Counted from the stretch's first letter, positions 51,431-60,945 are shown. The stretch is DNA of 64,000 bases from Actinomyces ruminicola (GCF_900103885.1 NZ_FNIM01000005.1:62001-126000); one strand, 5' to 3'. Translations and numbers: made by a program. The notes: generated by a model not told the origin, from the sequence alone.

Positions 51431-52523
51431 GGTCGACCCCTGAAGCGTCCGCCTCCGTTGCGGGCACGCTGGTCGGCAGCCCCGGTTCTCGAGCTCCGTC
51501 CGTTGACCCGTCCAGCTGCTTGGGCCGCTTGGTGCCGCGCCTCATGGCCGGCCAGTTCTTCCCTACTTGGTCGAAGGTGACCGCGACGACCACTACGAGG
51601 CCGGTGACGATCTGCTCGTAGAAGCTCGGGACGCTGAGAAGCACGAGGCCATTGGTCAATGCACCGAGAATCAGCGCGCCGATAATCGTCCCCCCGATGC
51701 TGCCCTCGCCGCCCATCAGATTGGCGCCGCCGATCACGGAGGAGGCGATCGCCGTCATCTGGTAGGGAGCCCCCGCCTCCGACTGTGCCGCCGAGATGCG
51801 GGCAACGACCACCATCCCTCCCAGGCCGGACAAGGTGCCGGCCAGGATATACACCATGATCTTGACGCGGGCGACGTTGACTCCGGAGAGCCAGGCGGTC
51901 TCCTCACTGCCGCCCGTTGCGATCACGTTCTGCCCGAACACGGTGCGCCGGAGCAGGAACCAGCAGATGATTGCGCAGATGGCGACGGCCGCTACCGAGG
52001 TGGGCACGCCCATGATTCGCGAGTTCAGAATCATGACGAATGGCTTGGGTATGTTGTACACGGGCAAACCGTCGGTCACGACGTACGCCAAGCCTTGAAA
52101 TATCGACATGGTTCCCAGAGTCGCGATGAATGGTGGTAGCCGCACGAGTGCCACCAGAACTCCATTGACCAAACCGCATAGCGCACCGACCACGAGACCG
52201 ACCAGGAAACCCAGGTACGGGTTCATTCCCTGGTTGACCATGAGCGCCGCACTGACCATGCCCGACAGGCTCGCTATTGAGCCCACCGACAGGTCGATGC
52301 CGCCGGTGATGATGACGAAGGTCATGCCCAGGCCGATGAGACCGTTCACGCAGGCAGAGATGGCGACATCTCGCAGGTTGTCGAGTCCCAGGAACCGGGG
52401 GTTGAGTATGCCGAACCCCAGGTAGATCACCAGGGCGGCGATCGCGATGGTGAACGCCTGAGCGTTGATGCGGGAGCGCCAGGCTGCTACGGCGCTGCTG
52501 ATACTGTTCATATCCGTTCTCAT
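51423..52523 (-). CDS. Sugar ABC transporter permease (RbsC family)
   Basis: 366 aa with about 9-10 membrane segments. The family signature is GMTFVIITGGIDLSVGSIASLSG, and GGEGSIGGTIIGALILG is the EAA-like loop contacting the ATPase. A ~45-residue hydrophilic C-terminal tail is unusual. The ATG at 52523 is the likelier start; a second ATG at 52511 is 4 codons in. It is 21 nt after the RbsA-like gene, in one operon. Confidence 0.92.
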   Translation of the reverse strand: MRTDMNSISSAVAAWRSRINAQAFTIAIAALVIYLGFGILNPRFLGLDNLRDVAISACVNGLIGLGMTFVIITGGIDLSVGSIASLSGMVSAALMVNQGMNPYLGFLVGLVVGALCGLVNGVLVALVRLPPFIATLGTMSIFQGLAYVVTDGLPVYNIPKPFVMILNSRIMGVPTSVAAVAICAIICWFLLRRTVFGQNVIATGGSEETAWLSGVNVARVKIMVYILAGTLSGLGGMVVVARISAAQSEAGAPYQMTAIASSVIGGANLMGGEGSIGGTIIGALILGALTNGLVLLSVPSFYEQIVTGLVVVVAVTFDQVGKNWPAMRRGTKRPKQLDGSTDGAREPGLPTSVPATEADASGVDHD

Positions 52524-52544
52524 TCCAGAGGTTGGGCCATCGCG

Positions 52545-54053
52545 TCAGGCGGCATCGTCATCGACACCGACTGCGGCTGCGACGAGGTTTTGTTCGGTGA
52601 TGTCATTGCCCGAGAACTCGTCGACCACTCGCCCCTCCCTCATGACGAGGGCGCGGTCGCTGAGCGCGATGATCTCGGGCATGTCGGAGGACACGACGAC
52701 GACGGCGCAGCCCTGACGCGTCAGGTCATCGATGAGCGCGTATATCTCAGCGCGCCCTCCGACATCTACCCCCTTCGTCGGCTCGTCGAAGAGGAAGACA
52801 CGGGCATTGGTAGTAAGCCACTTGCCGAGAACGATCTTCTGCTGGTTGCCGCCGGAGAAGTCCCGCGCCTTGGCCCTGACGTTCCTGGGTTTCAGGTCGA
52901 CGGAGGCAGACAGCTTCGTCGCCGCCGCCACCTGTTTGCGCGGGGAAACAGTCCCCATTCGGGATCCCATCATCGCACCATTCGGCAGTGCGAAGTTCTC
53001 GTATGCAGAGGTCAGCAGAACCAGCCCCTGGTTCTTCCTGTCCTCGGGAATGAAGGCAATGCCCGCGCGCTTCGCGTCTTCGGGACTCCTTATGCGCCGG
53101 ACGCGTCCGGCGATCCCCACCTTCGCCTCCGTGCGCGGATCCGCGTGAACGATCGCTCTGAGCAGTTCGGTACGACCAGAGCCGACAAGTCCGGAGATCC
53201 CCACGACCTCCCCGCCGCGTACGGCGAAGGAGACAGGGCCGACTCCCTTCGGATGAGTGGCGTCGTCGACAGACAACAGCACCGCACTACCCTCAAGATC
53301 ACGCTTGGGACGCTGATAGTCGAGCAACTCACGCCCCACCATCGCCCGAACGATGTCGCGGGATGTCGTGTTGGTGATCCTCTCGTCAAAGCTCGCCCGA
53401 CCGTCGCGCAGAACGACCACCCGATCGGAGATCCTCATGACTTCGTTCATCTTGTGGGAGACGAAGAGGATGCCGATGTTCTTCTCGTGAGCCAGCTGCC
53501 GAACACGTTCGATCACGGCGGTGGCGTTCTGCTCCACCATCGCGGTCGTAGGCTCGTCGAGCGCCACGATTCTCGCGCCGAAGGCGAAGGCCCTGGCGAT
53601 CGTCAAGGCGTGCCTCTCGGCCGGGCTCAGAGTCCTCATGGGCCGGTCGGCACCGAACGCGAACCCCATGCGGCGCACGTCGCTCATCGCGGCCGACACG
53701 GCGCCTGACGCGGCTCTGCGGGCGGCGCGCCCCAATCCGATGAGTATGTTCTGCTCCACCGTGAGCTGAGGAACAATGGCGGGTTCCTGATGAGCGATGA
53801 CAATGCCGTCACGCCGTGCGGACTCAGGGGTGTACTCGCTACGGACCGTGCCCTCAATGGACAGCCGTCCGCGGTCCGGACGCAGTGATCCGCTGAGGAT
53901 ACGCAGGAATGTGCTCTTGCCCGCGCCGTTCTCGCCTGCGAGTGTGAGGACCTCCCCATGATGCAGCTCGAAGGACACGTCGGCCAGGGCCAGCACCCCT
54001 GGGAACTGCTTTCGGATCCCCTCGACCCGTAGCAGCGGCTCCGAAGAACTCAT
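52545..54053 (-). CDS. Sugar ABC transporter ATP-binding protein (RbsA family, two ATPase domains)
   Basis: 502 aa with two fused nucleotide-binding domains. First: Walker A GENGAGKS at 40-47, a poorly conserved LSPAERHAL signature and VALDEPTTAM. Second: GLVGSGRTEL in place of a canonical Walker A, as in RbsA/MglA, with LSGGNQQK seen as FSGGNQQKIVLGKW and FLFDEPTKGVDVG. Energises import of a monosaccharide with the neighbouring permease and binding protein. 19 nt separate it from the binding-protein gene. Confidence 0.94.
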   Translation of the reverse strand: MSSSEPLLRVEGIRKQFPGVLALADVSFELHHGEVLTLAGENGAGKSTFLRILSGSLRPDRGRLSIEGTVRSEYTPESARRDGIVIAHQEPAIVPQLTVEQNILIGLGRAARRAASGAVSAAMSDVRRMGFAFGADRPMRTLSPAERHALTIARAFAFGARIVALDEPTTAMVEQNATAVIERVRQLAHEKNIGILFVSHKMNEVMRISDRVVVLRDGRASFDERITNTTSRDIVRAMVGRELLDYQRPKRDLEGSAVLLSVDDATHPKGVGPVSFAVRGGEVVGISGLVGSGRTELLRAIVHADPRTEAKVGIAGRVRRIRSPEDAKRAGIAFIPEDRKNQGLVLLTSAYENFALPNGAMMGSRMGTVSPRKQVAAATKLSASVDLKPRNVRAKARDFSGGNQQKIVLGKWLTTNARVFLFDEPTKGVDVGGRAEIYALIDDLTRQGCAVVVVSSDMPEIIALSDRALVMREGRVVDEFSGNDITEQNLVAAAVGVDDDAA

Positions 54054-54072
54054 GATCGCATCTCCGGACTGC

Positions 54073-55140
54073 TCACGGCATGCCGGTCAGATAGTCGTTC
54101 ACGTTCGCCTCATCCACGATGAAGGCGGGAACATCTACGAACGCGGGAACCTTTTCCCCCGCGAGCATCCACAGCGCCACCTTGACGCCGCTGCTGCCCT
54201 CTGTGGTCGGACGCTCGGAGACAGTCGCCGTGTACCCGTTGTCATTCGCGATCTCGGTCTTGGCCTGGGGGATGCCGTCGGTTCCCACCAGGATGACCTC
54301 CCCCTGCTTCCCCTTCTCCTGGATAGCAGACATCGCGCCCAGGGCCATGGTGTCGTTCTGGCAATAGATGGCCGCCAAGTCGTCATTGGCGGTGAGCATC
54401 CCCGCAGCAGTGTCCTTTGCCAGTGCCGTGTCCCATTTGGCGGTGGTCGAAGCAACCAGCTCGATGTTCGGATAGTCCGCTTCAAGCGTCTCCCGGAAGC
54501 CCGTGCCGCGGTTCTGGGCGTTGGAGGACCCCGGATCTCCCTCGATCATGGCGACTTTTCCACCGTTCGGAAGCTTCTCCGCGATGTACGCCGCGGCGGT
54601 GGCACCGATCGTCGTGGCGTCGGGTCCGACGTAGACGGTGCCCTTCACACTGCTCGCGGCATCGTTCAGGATGATGACAGGGATGCCCTTCCCGATCGCG
54701 TCCTCGAAGACGGAATCCAGCGCTGTGGCTGAGATCGGGGACGCCAGGATCGCCGAGCAGCCCGATTTCATCGCCGACTGGGCCTTGTCCAACTGCTCGG
54801 TGATGGAGGCCTCGTCGGTGACCGCATAGGTCTCGTACTCGACGCCGTACTCCTGCGCCGCCTGTTCGAAACCATCGCGTTCGAAGCTCCAGTACTCGTT
54901 CGATAGGGTTCTGGTGATGTAGCACAACCGGATGTCCGAGCCGGCCGTCGGGGCTCCGAGCTCGTTCTCAATGTCCTCGATGGGTGTCTTGCCATCCGCA
55001 TCCACCAGGGACACGACATCGACCCCGCCCGCTCCAGCATCCGAACCGGCGTCATCTGCGGGTGAGCAGGCGGCGAGAAGCCCCGTCGCCAGGGTGCCGA
55101 CGCACAGTGCGGCGAGTGATTTGAATCGAAGGCTGTTCAT
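54073..55140 (-). CDS. Sugar-binding lipoprotein of the ABC importer (ribose/galactose type)
   Basis: 355 aa periplasmic-binding-protein fold, lipid anchored. Lipobox GLLAAC with the modified Cys at about residue 24. Ligand-domain blocks are LDKAQSAMKSGCSAILASPIS and GIPVIILND, then VGTDGIPQAKTEIA near the hinge. Start ATG at 55140, with GAGGAAG about 9 nt upstream; the conserved signal peptide begins there. First gene of the operon that continues to the kinase at 48578. Closest in design to RbsB/YtfQ; sugar unknown. Confidence 0.92.
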   Translation of the reverse strand: MNSLRFKSLAALCVGTLATGLLAACSPADDAGSDAGAGGVDVVSLVDADGKTPIEDIENELGAPTAGSDIRLCYITRTLSNEYWSFERDGFEQAAQEYGVEYETYAVTDEASITEQLDKAQSAMKSGCSAILASPISATALDSVFEDAIGKGIPVIILNDAASSVKGTVYVGPDATTIGATAAAYIAEKLPNGGKVAMIEGDPGSSNAQNRGTGFRETLEADYPNIELVASTTAKWDTALAKDTAAGMLTANDDLAAIYCQNDTMALGAMSAIQEKGKQGEVILVGTDGIPQAKTEIANDNGYTATVSERPTTEGSSGVKVALWMLAGEKVPAFVDVPAFIVDEANVNDYLTGMP

Positions 55141-55200
55141 GTGACCACAACTTCCTCGTTGAAGGCGCCCCGCTTCACTGCGGCTGGCGCTGGTAAGAAA

Positions 55201-55279
55201 ATGATCGCACCGATCATCTTTGGCACACAAGATGCGAGTAACGATCCGTTATGAAACAGTTAGGCGATCAGACCGATCA
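55201..55279. promoter_or_regulatory. Palindrome ATGATCG-CAC-CGATCAT and further CGATCA sites
   Basis: A perfect 7-bp inverted repeat at 55201-55217, 60 nt upstream of the sugar-binding-protein gene. CGATCA is repeated at 55265-55270 and 55274-55279. The same CGATCAT/ATGATCG halves occur at 48362 and 48412, so one regulator may act at both ends. The palindrome position fits an operator over the operon promoter (minus strand). Confidence 0.65.
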
Positions 55280-55428
55280 CAGTGATCTTCGCTCCCTCGG
55301 GGGATCCGGAGTCACCAGCCTGCAGGATTTCAATGCTCATGCACCCGGTGCGACAATCACCGCAAGCAGTTGCCCCGCCCACCCCGCGGGCGGCGGGCTT
55401 ACCGTTTCACCACACCGAAGGAGCTTTC

Positions 55429-58017
55429 GTGCCCGGTCAGAACCTCACCCGCGAGGAGGCAGTGGCACGCGCCGCCGTCGTCTCCACCGACAGCTACGAC
55501 ATCGTCCTCGATCTGTCCGGCGCCGCCGACCCCACCAATGCGACCTTCCGCTCCACCACGACGGTCCGCTTCACCGCCGACCCGGGAGCCTCCACCTTCA
55601 TCGACCTGATCGCCCCGGTCGTCCACGCGGTGACGCTCAACGGCACCGAGCTGGACCCGAGCCAGGTGTTCGCAGACTCGCGTATCGCGCTGGCGGACCT
55701 GCGCGCGGACAACGAGCTGACCGTCGTCGCCGACTGCGCCTACATGCACACCGGCGAGGGGCTGCACCGCTTCACCGACCCGGCAGACGGCGAGACCTAC
55801 CTGTACACCCAGTTCGAGGTGCCCGACGCCCGCCGCGTGTACACCGTGTTCGAGCAGCCCGATCTGAAGGCGACCTTCCGCTTCACCGTCACCGTTCCCG
55901 ACGGCTGGACGGTCCTGTCCAACTCCCCCACCCCCGTGCCCGTACCGGCGGCCCCCGGCACGCACACCTTCGCCTTCGCCCCCTGCGAGCGCATCAGCTC
56001 CTACATCACCGCGATCGTCGCCGGCCCCTATGTGGGCGCCACCGACGTCTACACCGCCCCCGACGGCCGCACCGTCCCCCTGGGCGTGTACTGCCGCAAG
56101 AGCCTGGAGGCGTTCATGGACGCCGAGGAGATCCTGTCGATCACCAAGAGCGGCTTCGCCTACTACGAGGAGCTGTTCGGCACCCCGTACGCCTTCACCA
56201 AGTACGACCAGGCCTTCGTGCCCGAGTTCAACGCCGGCGCCATGGAGAACGCCGGCATAGTCACCCACCGCGACGACTACATCTTCCGCTCCCGGCCCGT
56301 GCAGGCGCGCGTCGAGCGCCGCGCCGAGACCATCCTCCACGAGCTGGCGCACATGTGGTTCGGGGACATGGTCACCATGAAGTGGTGGGACGACCTGTGG
56401 CTGAACGAGTCCTTCGCCGAGTACTGCTCCACGCTCGCCGTCGCCGAGGCCACCCGCTGGACGGACGCCTGGACCACCTTCCAGGTGCTGGAGAAGAACT
56501 GGGCCTACAACCAGGATCAGCTCTCCTCCACCCACCCGATCGCCGCGGACATCAACGACCTGCACGACGTGGAGGTCAACTTCGACGGCATCACCTACGC
56601 CAAGGGCGCCTCCGTGCTGTCGGCGCTGGTAGCCTACGTGGGGCGCGAGTCCTTCTTCGCCGGCATCAAGAACTACCTGGCGGCCCACGCCTACGCCAAC
56701 GCCACCCTCGCCGACCTGCTCGGCGAGCTGGAGCGGGTCTCCGGCCGCGACCTGTCGGCCTGGACGCGGGTCTGGCTGCAGGAGGCGGGCGTGACCACGC
56801 TGCGCCTGGAGCTGGAAACCGGCGCCGACGGCGTGATCACCTCCGCGGCCGTTCTGCAGGAGATCCCGGCCGGCTCCCCCGCCTCGCAGCGCCCGCACCG
56901 GGTGGTGCTGGGCTCCTACTCCCTCGGCGCGCAGGAGCAGATCCTCGAGCGCACCGGCCGCATCGAGCTCGACGTCACCGGAGAGCGCGCCGAGGTACCC
57001 GAACTGGTCGGCACCGCCCGCCCCGACGTCCTCCTCCTGAACGACGAGGACCTGACCTACGCCAAGGTGCGCCTGGACGATGCCTCGCTCGCCACCGGCC
57101 TGCAGCACGTGGACGCCTTCACCACCTCGCTGCCGCGCTCGCTGCTGGTCGCCAGCGCCTGGGACATGGTGCGTGACGCAGAGTTCCCGGCGGCTGACTT
57201 CCTCGCCGCGGCGCTGCGGGCGCTGCGCACCGAGACGCATTCCAGCGTCGTGCAGGGGCTGTTGGCGCGGGTGGCGACCTGCCTGTCGACCTACCTGCCG
57301 CCGTCCGTGCGCCGGGACGCGGCCACGGCCACCACCGACACGCTGCTCGACCTGGCGCGCGCCGCCGAGGCGGGCAGTGACAAGCAGCTGCAGCTGGTGC
57401 GCGCCGTCGCCGCCCACGCCGCCACCCCCGCCCAGCTCGACGCCGTCGCCGCCTGGCTGGACGGCTCCGCCGCGCTACCGGGCCTGGTGGTGGACCAGGA
57501 CCTGCGCTGGGAGTTGCTGGTGGGCCTGGTCGCCGCCGGCCGCTGCGGCGAGCCGGAGATCGCCGCCGAGGAGGCGGGCGACCGCACCACTACCGGCCGC
57601 GAGCGCGCCGCCCAGGCACGTGCCGCCGTGCCCACGCCGGAGGCGAAGGCCGCCGCGTGGCGCGAGCTGGTCGACAACGCCGCCCTGCCCAATGAGACGC
57701 AGGTGAAGATGCTTGCCGGATTCAGCATGGTCGAACGCGCCCCCGAGCTGCTCGTCCCCTACGTCTCCGAGTACGTCAAGGAGGCTGACGGCATCTGGAG
57801 CTCGCGCACCTTCCACATGGCCGAGAACCTGCTGTACCGGCTGTGGTCCTGCGCCACCGTGGGCCTGCCCGACGTCGACCCGGCGGCGGCGCTGGAGGAC
57901 TGGCTCGCCGCCCACGCGGACGCGCCCGCCGCCTTCCGCCGGATCGTGCAGGAGAACCTGGACGACACCCGGCGGGTGCTGAGCGTTCAGGCCTGTTCCC
58001 GGCCCGTCGCGGGCTGA
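55429..58017 (+). CDS. pepN: Aminopeptidase N (M1 family)
   Basis: Cytosolic zinc aminopeptidase. 862 aa. GAMEN exopeptidase motif at 270-274; zinc site HELAH at 304-308 with Glu327 in NESFAEY (HExxH-x18-E). N-terminal beta domain and the C-terminal ERAP1-like helical domain (about 530-860) are present, as in actinobacterial PepN. Start GTG at 55429: AAGGAG lies about 6 nt upstream, and residues before it do not fit the family. It is followed by the EIIA gene on the same strand after 33 nt. Confidence 0.96.
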   Translation: MPGQNLTREEAVARAAVVSTDSYDIVLDLSGAADPTNATFRSTTTVRFTADPGASTFIDLIAPVVHAVTLNGTELDPSQVFADSRIALADLRADNELTVVADCAYMHTGEGLHRFTDPADGETYLYTQFEVPDARRVYTVFEQPDLKATFRFTVTVPDGWTVLSNSPTPVPVPAAPGTHTFAFAPCERISSYITAIVAGPYVGATDVYTAPDGRTVPLGVYCRKSLEAFMDAEEILSITKSGFAYYEELFGTPYAFTKYDQAFVPEFNAGAMENAGIVTHRDDYIFRSRPVQARVERRAETILHELAHMWFGDMVTMKWWDDLWLNESFAEYCSTLAVAEATRWTDAWTTFQVLEKNWAYNQDQLSSTHPIAADINDLHDVEVNFDGITYAKGASVLSALVAYVGRESFFAGIKNYLAAHAYANATLADLLGELERVSGRDLSAWTRVWLQEAGVTTLRLELETGADGVITSAAVLQEIPAGSPASQRPHRVVLGSYSLGAQEQILERTGRIELDVTGERAEVPELVGTARPDVLLLNDEDLTYAKVRLDDASLATGLQHVDAFTTSLPRSLLVASAWDMVRDAEFPAADFLAAALRALRTETHSSVVQGLLARVATCLSTYLPPSVRRDAATATTDTLLDLARAAEAGSDKQLQLVRAVAAHAATPAQLDAVAAWLDGSAALPGLVVDQDLRWELLVGLVAAGRCGEPEIAAEEAGDRTTTGRERAAQARAAVPTPEAKAAAWRELVDNAALPNETQVKMLAGFSMVERAPELLVPYVSEYVKEADGIWSSRTFHMAENLLYRLWSCATVGLPDVDPAAALEDWLAAHADAPAAFRRIVQENLDDTRRVLSVQACSRPVAG

Positions 58018-58050
58018 GGGGCCTCGGCACGAGATCTTGGAGGAACCGCT

Positions 58051-58515
58051 ATGAGCCTGATAGTGGCCGCACCGCTGGCCGGAACCGTGCTGGCCGCCGC
58101 GGATGTGCCGGACCCCGTCTTCGCCGGCGGCATGCTCGGCCCCGGACTCGCCGTCGACCCGGACCGCGCCGGCGGTGGGCAGGTCATCGCGCTCGCGCCC
58201 GTCAGCGGGACGATCGCCAAGCTCCACCCGCACGCCTTCATCGTGACCGGCGTCGGGGGCCGCGACGTACTGGTGCACCTGGGCCTGGACACGGTGGAGC
58301 TGGGCGGTGCCGGCTTCGCGCTGCACGCCGCCGAGGGGGACCGGGTAACCGCCGGCGACCCGGTGGTCACCTGGTGCCCGGCCGCCGTCGAGGCCGGCGG
58401 CCGTAGTCCGATCGTGCCGGTGATCGGGCTGCAGGCGAAGCCCTCACAGCTCACGCCCAGCGCCGTGGGCGCCCGCGTGGCCGCCGGGGCGCCCCTGTTC
58501 ACCTGGGACGACTGA
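58051..58515 (+). CDS. crr: PTS glucose-type EIIA protein
   Basis: 154 aa stand-alone EIIA-Glc/NAG domain. It receives phosphate from HPr on His76 (VLVHLGLDTV), with the partner His61 (HAFIVTGVGG). Passes it to an EIIB such as the one at 61064. ATG at 58051 with GGAGG about 8 nt upstream. In Actinomyces-type genomes, PTS domains are often separate genes; no EIIC is in this window, so the sugar is unknown. Confidence 0.93.
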   Translation: MSLIVAAPLAGTVLAAADVPDPVFAGGMLGPGLAVDPDRAGGGQVIALAPVSGTIAKLHPHAFIVTGVGGRDVLVHLGLDTVELGGAGFALHAAEGDRVTAGDPVVTWCPAAVEAGGRSPIVPVIGLQAKPSQLTPSAVGARVAAGAPLFTWDD

Positions 58516-58548
58516 CCGGCACCCCGAGCGTCTTCGCAACCGGTGCCG

Positions 58549-58594
58549 GTACGTGTCGGGGACGGTCGCCATGACGACCGCCCCCGACACGTAC
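58549..58594. terminator. Bidirectional terminator between crr and malQ
   Basis: 13-bp perfect outer stem (58549-58561 with 58582-58594), continued by an inner GGTC/GACC pairing. It lies in the 104-nt gap between convergent stops and serves both strands. Confidence 0.88.
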
Positions 58595-58619
58595 TACGTA
58601 TTGCCTGGTCCCTCGAGGC

Positions 58620-60782
58620 TCAGCTGCGGAACTCCTCCCGCACGGAGGTCAGCAGGCTGGCCAGGCGCACATTGTCCGGCAGGTCCTCGACCAGGACGAC
58701 CTCGCCCGATCCGTCCGCGAGCGGCATCTTCCAGTTGGGGTACTCCTGGTCGGTGCCGGGCTGGTTCTGCGCACGGCGCTCGCCGACGCCGTCGACCAGC
58801 GCCACCCCGACCAGCGCCGACGGCGTGCGTACCACATAGCGGTACAGCGCCTCAACGGTCTCACGCTCCGAGGGGTTCTCCCCCAGCAATCCGTGCTCAC
58901 GCAGCCGGGTCAGCATGCGCTCGCGCTCAATGCGGGCCTCGGTGCGCACCTGTTCGATGGGCTCGGTGAGCAGGCCCAGCCGCTCCCGCAGGGTCACGTG
59001 CTCGTCGGCCAGGTATCCGGCGGTGGGCGGCAGATCGTGGGTGTTGACGGTGGACAGCGCCAGGTGCCGGTAGGCGCCCGGCTCCAGCGGTATGCCGTCC
59101 TCCTCCTGCTTCTCGAACCAGAGCACGGAGGTGCCCAGCACACCGCGGCTGGCCAGGTACTCGCGCGCCCACGGCTCCACGGTGCCCAAGTCCTCGCCGA
59201 TGATGACGGCGCCCGCCCGGTGGGCCTCCAGCAGGACGACGCCGATCATCGCCTCGTGGTCGTAGCGCACGTAGGCGCCCTGGTCGGCGCGCAGGCCGTC
59301 GGGGATCCACCACAGCCGGAACAGGCCGATGACGTGGTCGATGCGCAGCGCGCCGGCGTGCCGCAGCACGGTGCCGACCATCTCCCGCAGCGGGGCATAT
59401 GCGGTCTCCGCCAGCCGAACCGGGTTCCACGGCGGCTGAGACCAGTTCTGTCCCAGCTGGTTGTACATGTCCGGCGGGGCACCGACCCCGACGCCGGGAG
59501 CGAAGGCGTCCGGTTCGGCCCAGGCGTCCGCACCCCTGGGGTGCACACCGACCGCGAGGTCGTCCATGAGCCCGAGGCTCATGCCCGCAGCCTTCGCCTC
59601 GGCCTGGGCACGGCCCAGCTGTTCATCGACGATCCACTGCAGCCACGCGTAGAAGTCGATGCGATCGGCGAGCGTGCGCGCCTCGTTGGCGACGAAGGCG
59701 CTGGTGGCGTCCCTGAGGGTGTCGGGCCAGTCCTCGAAGCTCCCGTACTTCTCCATGAGCGCGCACCACAGGGCGAAGCGCTCCAGCCCCTGTCCCTGCT
59801 CGGCGCGGAAGCGCTCGAAGTCGCGCTGCCGGGACCGGGAGCGGCCCGCGGCGAAGATGACCTCCAGCGCCTCGCGCTTGGCCTTCCAGGCGGCGTCGCG
59901 ATCGATGGCGTCGGCGGTGAGGTTCGCGTCGGCGACCTCCTCATACGCCCACTGCACCAGCGAGCGGCGCGGCCCCGACAGTCGGGAGACCTCCAGGATG
60001 TTCTCGGGGCGGATGTAGATGGGGTTGACGAAGCGTCGGGTGACCGGCAGGTAGGGCGAGGGGGTCATGGGGCCGACGGGCTCAGCGGCATGCATCGGGT
60101 TGATGAGCAGGAAGTCGGCGCCCTCGTCGCCCAGGAACCCGGCCAGCTCGGTGAGGTCGTCGGCGTCGCCGATCCCCCAGGAGCCGCGGGAGCGGATGGA
60201 GTACAGCTGGGCCATCACGCCCCAGCCGCGGCCGCCCAGGGAGGCGGGCAGGTCGAGGTGATCCGGCGTGACGGCCAGGGCGGCGGTCGCCGAGTAGGCG
60301 CCCTTACCGGCCGGAACGGCGTCGACGTCCGCGATGATCGTGTGCCAGCCCAGAGGCAGGTCGTCGGGAATCACGAAGGAGGCCTGCCCGGTCAGAACGC
60401 CGTCCACCTCACGTGGGGCGGTCCAGTCGTCGGCCTGGAGCAGCTGCAGGGTGTCGCCCTCCTCCAGGCTGATGTGCACCTGGACATGGGCGCCGTCGGG
60501 CACGTGCACCGGGACGGTCGCCTGCACACCGGCACGCACCACCACGGTTGGCGGCAGGGTGCGCCGCCACGGGGCGACCTCGGCCTCGCGCAGGGAGTCC
60601 TCAACCTCCTGGGCATCACCGGCCCTGACGCCCAGGGCCGCCAGCACGGCAACCAGCGTGGTGCGGGAGGGCGCGGCCAGGTTGCCGTGGTAGTCCCAGT
60701 ACTCGGTGGATACCCCGTGGGCCTCGGCGAGCTGCTTGAGTCGCTCGTCAGGGAGATCGGATGCGGCAGTGGATTCGGTCAT
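58620..60782 (-). CDS. malQ: 4-alpha-glucanotransferase (GH77 amylomaltase)
   Basis: Disproportionates maltodextrins, releasing glucose. 720 aa, the long actinobacterial/E. coli-like form with an N-terminal beta-sandwich (about 60-170). Catalytic blocks: RIDHVIGLFRLWWIP (nucleophile Asp near 480), GEDLGTVEP (acid/base Glu) and VNTHDLPP (third Asp). WGIGDADDL is the substrate-groove signature. Upstream on the minus strand lie two copies of GTTTCA(A/T)ACGAT, possible regulator sites. Not linked here to a maltose importer or glycogen phosphorylase. Confidence 0.96.
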   Translation of the reverse strand: MTESTAASDLPDERLKQLAEAHGVSTEYWDYHGNLAAPSRTTLVAVLAALGVRAGDAQEVEDSLREAEVAPWRRTLPPTVVVRAGVQATVPVHVPDGAHVQVHISLEEGDTLQLLQADDWTAPREVDGVLTGQASFVIPDDLPLGWHTIIADVDAVPAGKGAYSATAALAVTPDHLDLPASLGGRGWGVMAQLYSIRSRGSWGIGDADDLTELAGFLGDEGADFLLINPMHAAEPVGPMTPSPYLPVTRRFVNPIYIRPENILEVSRLSGPRRSLVQWAYEEVADANLTADAIDRDAAWKAKREALEVIFAAGRSRSRQRDFERFRAEQGQGLERFALWCALMEKYGSFEDWPDTLRDATSAFVANEARTLADRIDFYAWLQWIVDEQLGRAQAEAKAAGMSLGLMDDLAVGVHPRGADAWAEPDAFAPGVGVGAPPDMYNQLGQNWSQPPWNPVRLAETAYAPLREMVGTVLRHAGALRIDHVIGLFRLWWIPDGLRADQGAYVRYDHEAMIGVVLLEAHRAGAVIIGEDLGTVEPWAREYLASRGVLGTSVLWFEKQEEDGIPLEPGAYRHLALSTVNTHDLPPTAGYLADEHVTLRERLGLLTEPIEQVRTEARIERERMLTRLREHGLLGENPSERETVEALYRYVVRTPSALVGVALVDGVGERRAQNQPGTDQEYPNWKMPLADGSGEVVLVEDLPDNVRLASLLTSVREEFRS

Positions 60783-60854
60783 TGCGGTTCAGCCTTGTGC
60801 TCGGTCGCGCGTGCGCGCGAGGGCGTCCCCGATTGCATGGGGCGCGGGAAGGTT

Positions 60855-60945
60855 GTTTCAAACGATGCCCCGCCTGCCCGCCTAGGCGACTGCGCGGTCG
60901 GCTCGGCCGACAGGAACATCTCTTGCAGCAAGCGTTTCATACGAT
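60855..60945. promoter_or_regulatory. Direct repeat GTTTCA(A/T)ACGAT upstream of malQ
   Basis: Two 12-nt copies, 60855-60866 and 60934-60945, differ at one base and are 79 nt apart. The second lies in TTGCAGCAAGCGTTTCA (60923-60939), which resembles half of LacI/MalR-type operators. They lie 73 and 152 nt upstream of the malQ start, so repression or CRP-like control by a LacI-family protein is plausible. Confidence 0.5.
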
